A stretch of 64,000 bases of DNA from Beroe forskalii (lineage: Eukaryota; Ctenophora; Nuda; Beroida; Beroidae). This document shows positions 61,498-64,000 of the stretch, piece by piece. The position numbers and the translations under genes were made by a program. The notes below the pieces were generated by a model that made no database searches, had not been told where the DNA came from, and saw only the letters and a list, made by a program, of their open reading frames with translations. The stretch spans positions 1-64,000 of the forward strand of contig WFMF01000171.1 in assembly GCA_011033025.1 (NCBI GenBank). The letters run 5' to 3'. Numbering within the stretch: the first letter of the stretch is position 1; each line of letters starts with the position of its first letter.

Positions 61498-62329
61498 CTG
61501 GTTTGAGAAGGAATCTGCAGGGCATTCTCCCAATTTCTTAATTAAACTGGATCACTTATTTCAGGTCTCATGAACAAAGTCGCCTTTGTTAATGATTAGA
61601 TAACAAAGGTTAGATAGGTTAACATTCATATAATTGCAAACCTACCAAATAGGGGAATTTAGTATATTGCCGTTATAATGAGGATAACTAGATAAAGAGC
61701 TTCACTTACCTTACTCAGGTACCTGGGGTTAGTGCTTAGGGGCTTATCATGCCATAAAAAGGTACACATTTATAAACCTAGAAGTTAATTAAGGTAGGAA
61801 CTGGAATGAAGGCCCCTGCACACCACTCACATTGATATATGGGCTCAATTTTGTAAGTTGACAAGCTGGGACTATATTGAGGAATCATGTTGGAGATTTG
61901 GGAGATTATTTACAGACATTTAGAGAGCCTCAGAGTTTCATAGGAAAATCAATCTTTATTATTATAGTAAAAGCATTCTTCTTTTTAGAAAACCATCCCT
62001 AGAGTAAAATAAAGACAATTGATCAGAAACAGCAATTGGAGCTACCAGGAGTGATGAAAGCAGCTTTTTGGGATGCACACATGCATCTTTATATTTTAGC
62101 AAGATAATATAATATTTTGCCATCTCGGCATCACAATAAGGTGAAAGTAGAAATCAGCACAAAGAAATCTAACAGAAAATAGCCTTCATAGCAAAGGGTC
62201 AAGAGTCCCACAACAAACTGATCAATATGGAGCAATCGAATCTTTGATGTTTGAGCTCCACTGCTCTATCAAAATCAAAATTTATCAACTGCCAATCAGG
62301 AGCCTAGCAAAGCATTGCGCCTATTTATT
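61498..62329. other. Upstream side of visible PDZ exons
   Basis: Further 5' exons of the minus-strand gene are expected here or beyond. A CAG/GTAAGT bracket around 61708-61720 (minus strand) could be a micro-exon but cannot be supported. No other feature was seen. Confidence 0.35.
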
Positions 62330-62960
62330 CCTAAGCCCACATAGGTGTGTGTACGCGCCGCGCGCTTTCCTTCAGGAGGGCAAAGCGCGCCGCGCGACAC
62401 GAACACGTCGACGGACGTTGCCCGTCTATTTCTTTTGGGCGAGCGCGCAAAGTGACGTCCAAATGTGGAACGTTGCGCCGCGCGCGAGGGTAGGGTAACA
62501 ACCTAAAAGGGTATACGTATTTAGCAAACCCACCTTAACCTAACCTCGTACTTACGCGCGCGCGCGGTTTGCGACGGGTTAAAGCGAAACTTCACCATAT
62601 GTTTTGAGAAGCGCGCACGCGCGGCCGCGGCATGCCGGCATGGGCACGGCGCCGCGTACAATACTTTATACATATCTTGAATGTGATTATCTTATATGGG
62701 AGACCTACCCTTATATGACTTCTTAAGCCAGCATAGGTGTGTGTACGTGCCCCGCGCCGCGCAACCATCCTTAGCCCACTTAGGTGTTTGTTAATATTAA
62801 CACGTATATCCCTGTTTGCTCTGCGTGTCGCGCTTAATTTTAACTTCCCCAGAAGCGCTGCGTTGCCAGACGTTGCCTGGCCCCTTGCGCGCGCGGCCGC
62901 GCGGCCCGACTCGCAAAAAAATATGGGGCAGGGCAAGCAACGTCTGGTAAGGTTAAGCTT
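62330..62960. repeat. Cluster of GC-rich dispersed repeats
   Basis: AAGCCCACATAGGTGTGTGTACGCGCC (62333, cited in part as CATAGGTGTGTGTACG) recurs at about 62725 and, diverged, at 62775. CG-alternating blocks (GCGCGCCGCGCG, ACGCGCGCGCGCGG) are interspersed. A GCCAGACGTTGCCTGGC palindrome at about 62863 and its partner CAACGTCTGG near 62940 link this cluster to the stem-loop family at 14966. Two or more nested copies of one family are likely. Apparent open frames here are compositional. Confidence 0.7.
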
Positions 62961-63043
62961 AAATCCTAAATCTATTTTTATGCTATAAGTTATCTTTGAA
63001 TAGCTTCAAAATTGATAACATGACTTTGATAATTATTAATTGA

Positions 63044-63131
63044 CTTTCAAACTTTACAACACTACTACATACAATCAAATTTGAGGTAACTCATATTTGA
63101 TTGTATGTAGTAGTGTTGTGAAGTTTGAAAG
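63044..63131. repeat. Near-perfect hairpin, 37-bp stem, 14-nt loop
   Basis: Bases 63044-63080 and 63095-63131 are inverse complements with a single difference that becomes a G-U pair in RNA. The loop reads TTGAGGTAACTCAT and is itself partly palindromic. A third partial copy of the loop region and arm (ATGAGGTAACTCATATTTGAT) follows at about 63138. The size suits a small-RNA precursor or a tiny palindromic element. Confidence 0.85.
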
Positions 63132-64000
63132 TTTGAAATATGAGGTAACTCATATTTGATGATTTGAAAGTACTTTGCATTGAAAAAGTCAGCTCGTTGT
63201 AGTTATTTGTGTTGTGGAACTTGGCAATTACAGTGTTTTATTATTTGATAATTATCTGATTTTTTCCTTGCAGCAAATTGCCAAATCACTTTCCTGTTGT
63301 TAGAATCACATTGTTTGCTGCAATACAAACTGGTTTCATCATATGTGTAGTGTATTTTTGTCATCGATAATTTTGTAATTGACCACTATTTTGTTTAATT
63401 TGAAGGTTTAATTCAACAGTTGTTCAACAATTGAATTGAATTGAAGGATTCAAGTGTGATCAAGTAATGAAGCCAGTGATGGCTGAAGAAATTCAATCTC
63501 TTTTTTGCTTGATTTGTTTTAACAATCATTCTTGATTATCTCCTTCAATGGTTCACTATTCTTTGTTGTTATTGAGGACCACATTCACACAACTGTCTAT
63601 GATTTATGATTCTGGCACTCTTCTACATTTCATAGCTGAAACATAATTACTCTTCTTAGTGTAATTTATGTGAGCTTCTTTCAGTTAATTTTTATTAGTT
63701 TATACAAAGCCTTCATGAAGAACAAAGGAACATAATTCCTATCTTGCTTGTTTCGCCATATAGTTTTGTGTACAGGGTCTGATCCTTAAGATACATGTAC
63801 TTTAGGGGGCTAATTAAGGTGTCCATTAAAACTCATTGTAATTTTATACCATGATTAATCAGAGGAAAATCTTGCAGATTAATGTCTTTTTGCTATCAAA
63901 CAAACTACAAACAAACTACAAACAAACTATCAAACAAACTACATTTGAGGTGTATGTCAGTTAGATCAGCATCAGTTTGAATGGTTTCACTTACCACAAT
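63132..64000. other. Right edge of the window, AT-rich, possible splice donor at the end
   Basis: No exon lies fully inside. On the minus strand GTAAGTGAA immediately follows the bases at 63995-64000, a strong donor consensus, so an exon of a minus-strand gene may end just outside the window. A CAAACAAACTA repeat of four to five copies lies at about 63896-63943. Confidence 0.35.

Overview
The window is nuclear DNA of an animal, not of a bacterium. Genes are split into short exons with GT-AG introns, and the recognisable products are animal-type: the structure-specific nuclease MUS81, an LPGAT1-like lysophospholipid acyltransferase, a Tctex1/DYNLT dynein light chain, NADP-dependent isocitrate dehydrogenase, a papain-family protease, a seven-helix receptor and a PDZ protein. 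A short interstitial TTAGGG-like run fits a metazoan. The species cannot be read from the sequence. Small genes nested inside a host intron are reported as common in ctenophores, so an early-branching marine invertebrate is possible, but this is a weak inference.

Layout on the left. 0-5.6 kb is repeat-rich: a truncated LINE tail, a long ATTTT microsatellite and decayed tandem repeats. 5.6-9.7 kb holds MUS81 (+), whose C-terminal nuclease and tandem HhH exons are clear, apart from one single-base frameshift. 11.0-14.5 kb holds the LPGAT1-like gene (+), with a 787-bp TA-flanked MITE in its second-to-last intron. 16.2-17.4 kb holds a four-exon Tctex1 gene (+).

Centre. 18.3-35.0 kb is the isocitrate dehydrogenase gene (+). 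Its introns contain an intronless papain-like protease (+), an array of about 9.6 near-identical 325-bp satellite units, and a three-exon GPCR gene on the opposite strand. Several IDH exon junctions do not join in frame and the satellite sits where a conserved exon segment should be, so this copy is either decaying or mis-assembled. 35.5-38.4 kb holds a 1.6-kb array of a 21-bp GC-rich minisatellite and a 0.6-kb GTCA-type array.

Right. 39.0-39.9 kb is a minus-strand LINE tail. 41.3-46.7 kb is a LINE with an intact 1361-residue ORF2 (endonuclease, reverse transcriptase, RNase H, Cys-rich tail) and an overlapping ORF1 built of 9-residue repeats. 46.7-55.7 kb is mostly non-coding with several diverged tandem duplications. 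55.8-61.5 kb holds six phase-consistent exons of a minus-strand PDZ gene. Its introns house a 3.1-kb foldback-like element with about 520-bp terminal inverted repeats made of subrepeats, and a 606-bp TTAA-flanked MITE. The last 2.5 kb holds GC-rich dispersed repeats and a near-perfect 37-bp-stem hairpin.

Exon structures were assembled by hand from splice sites and codon phase. Family assignments come from remembered motifs, not from searches.
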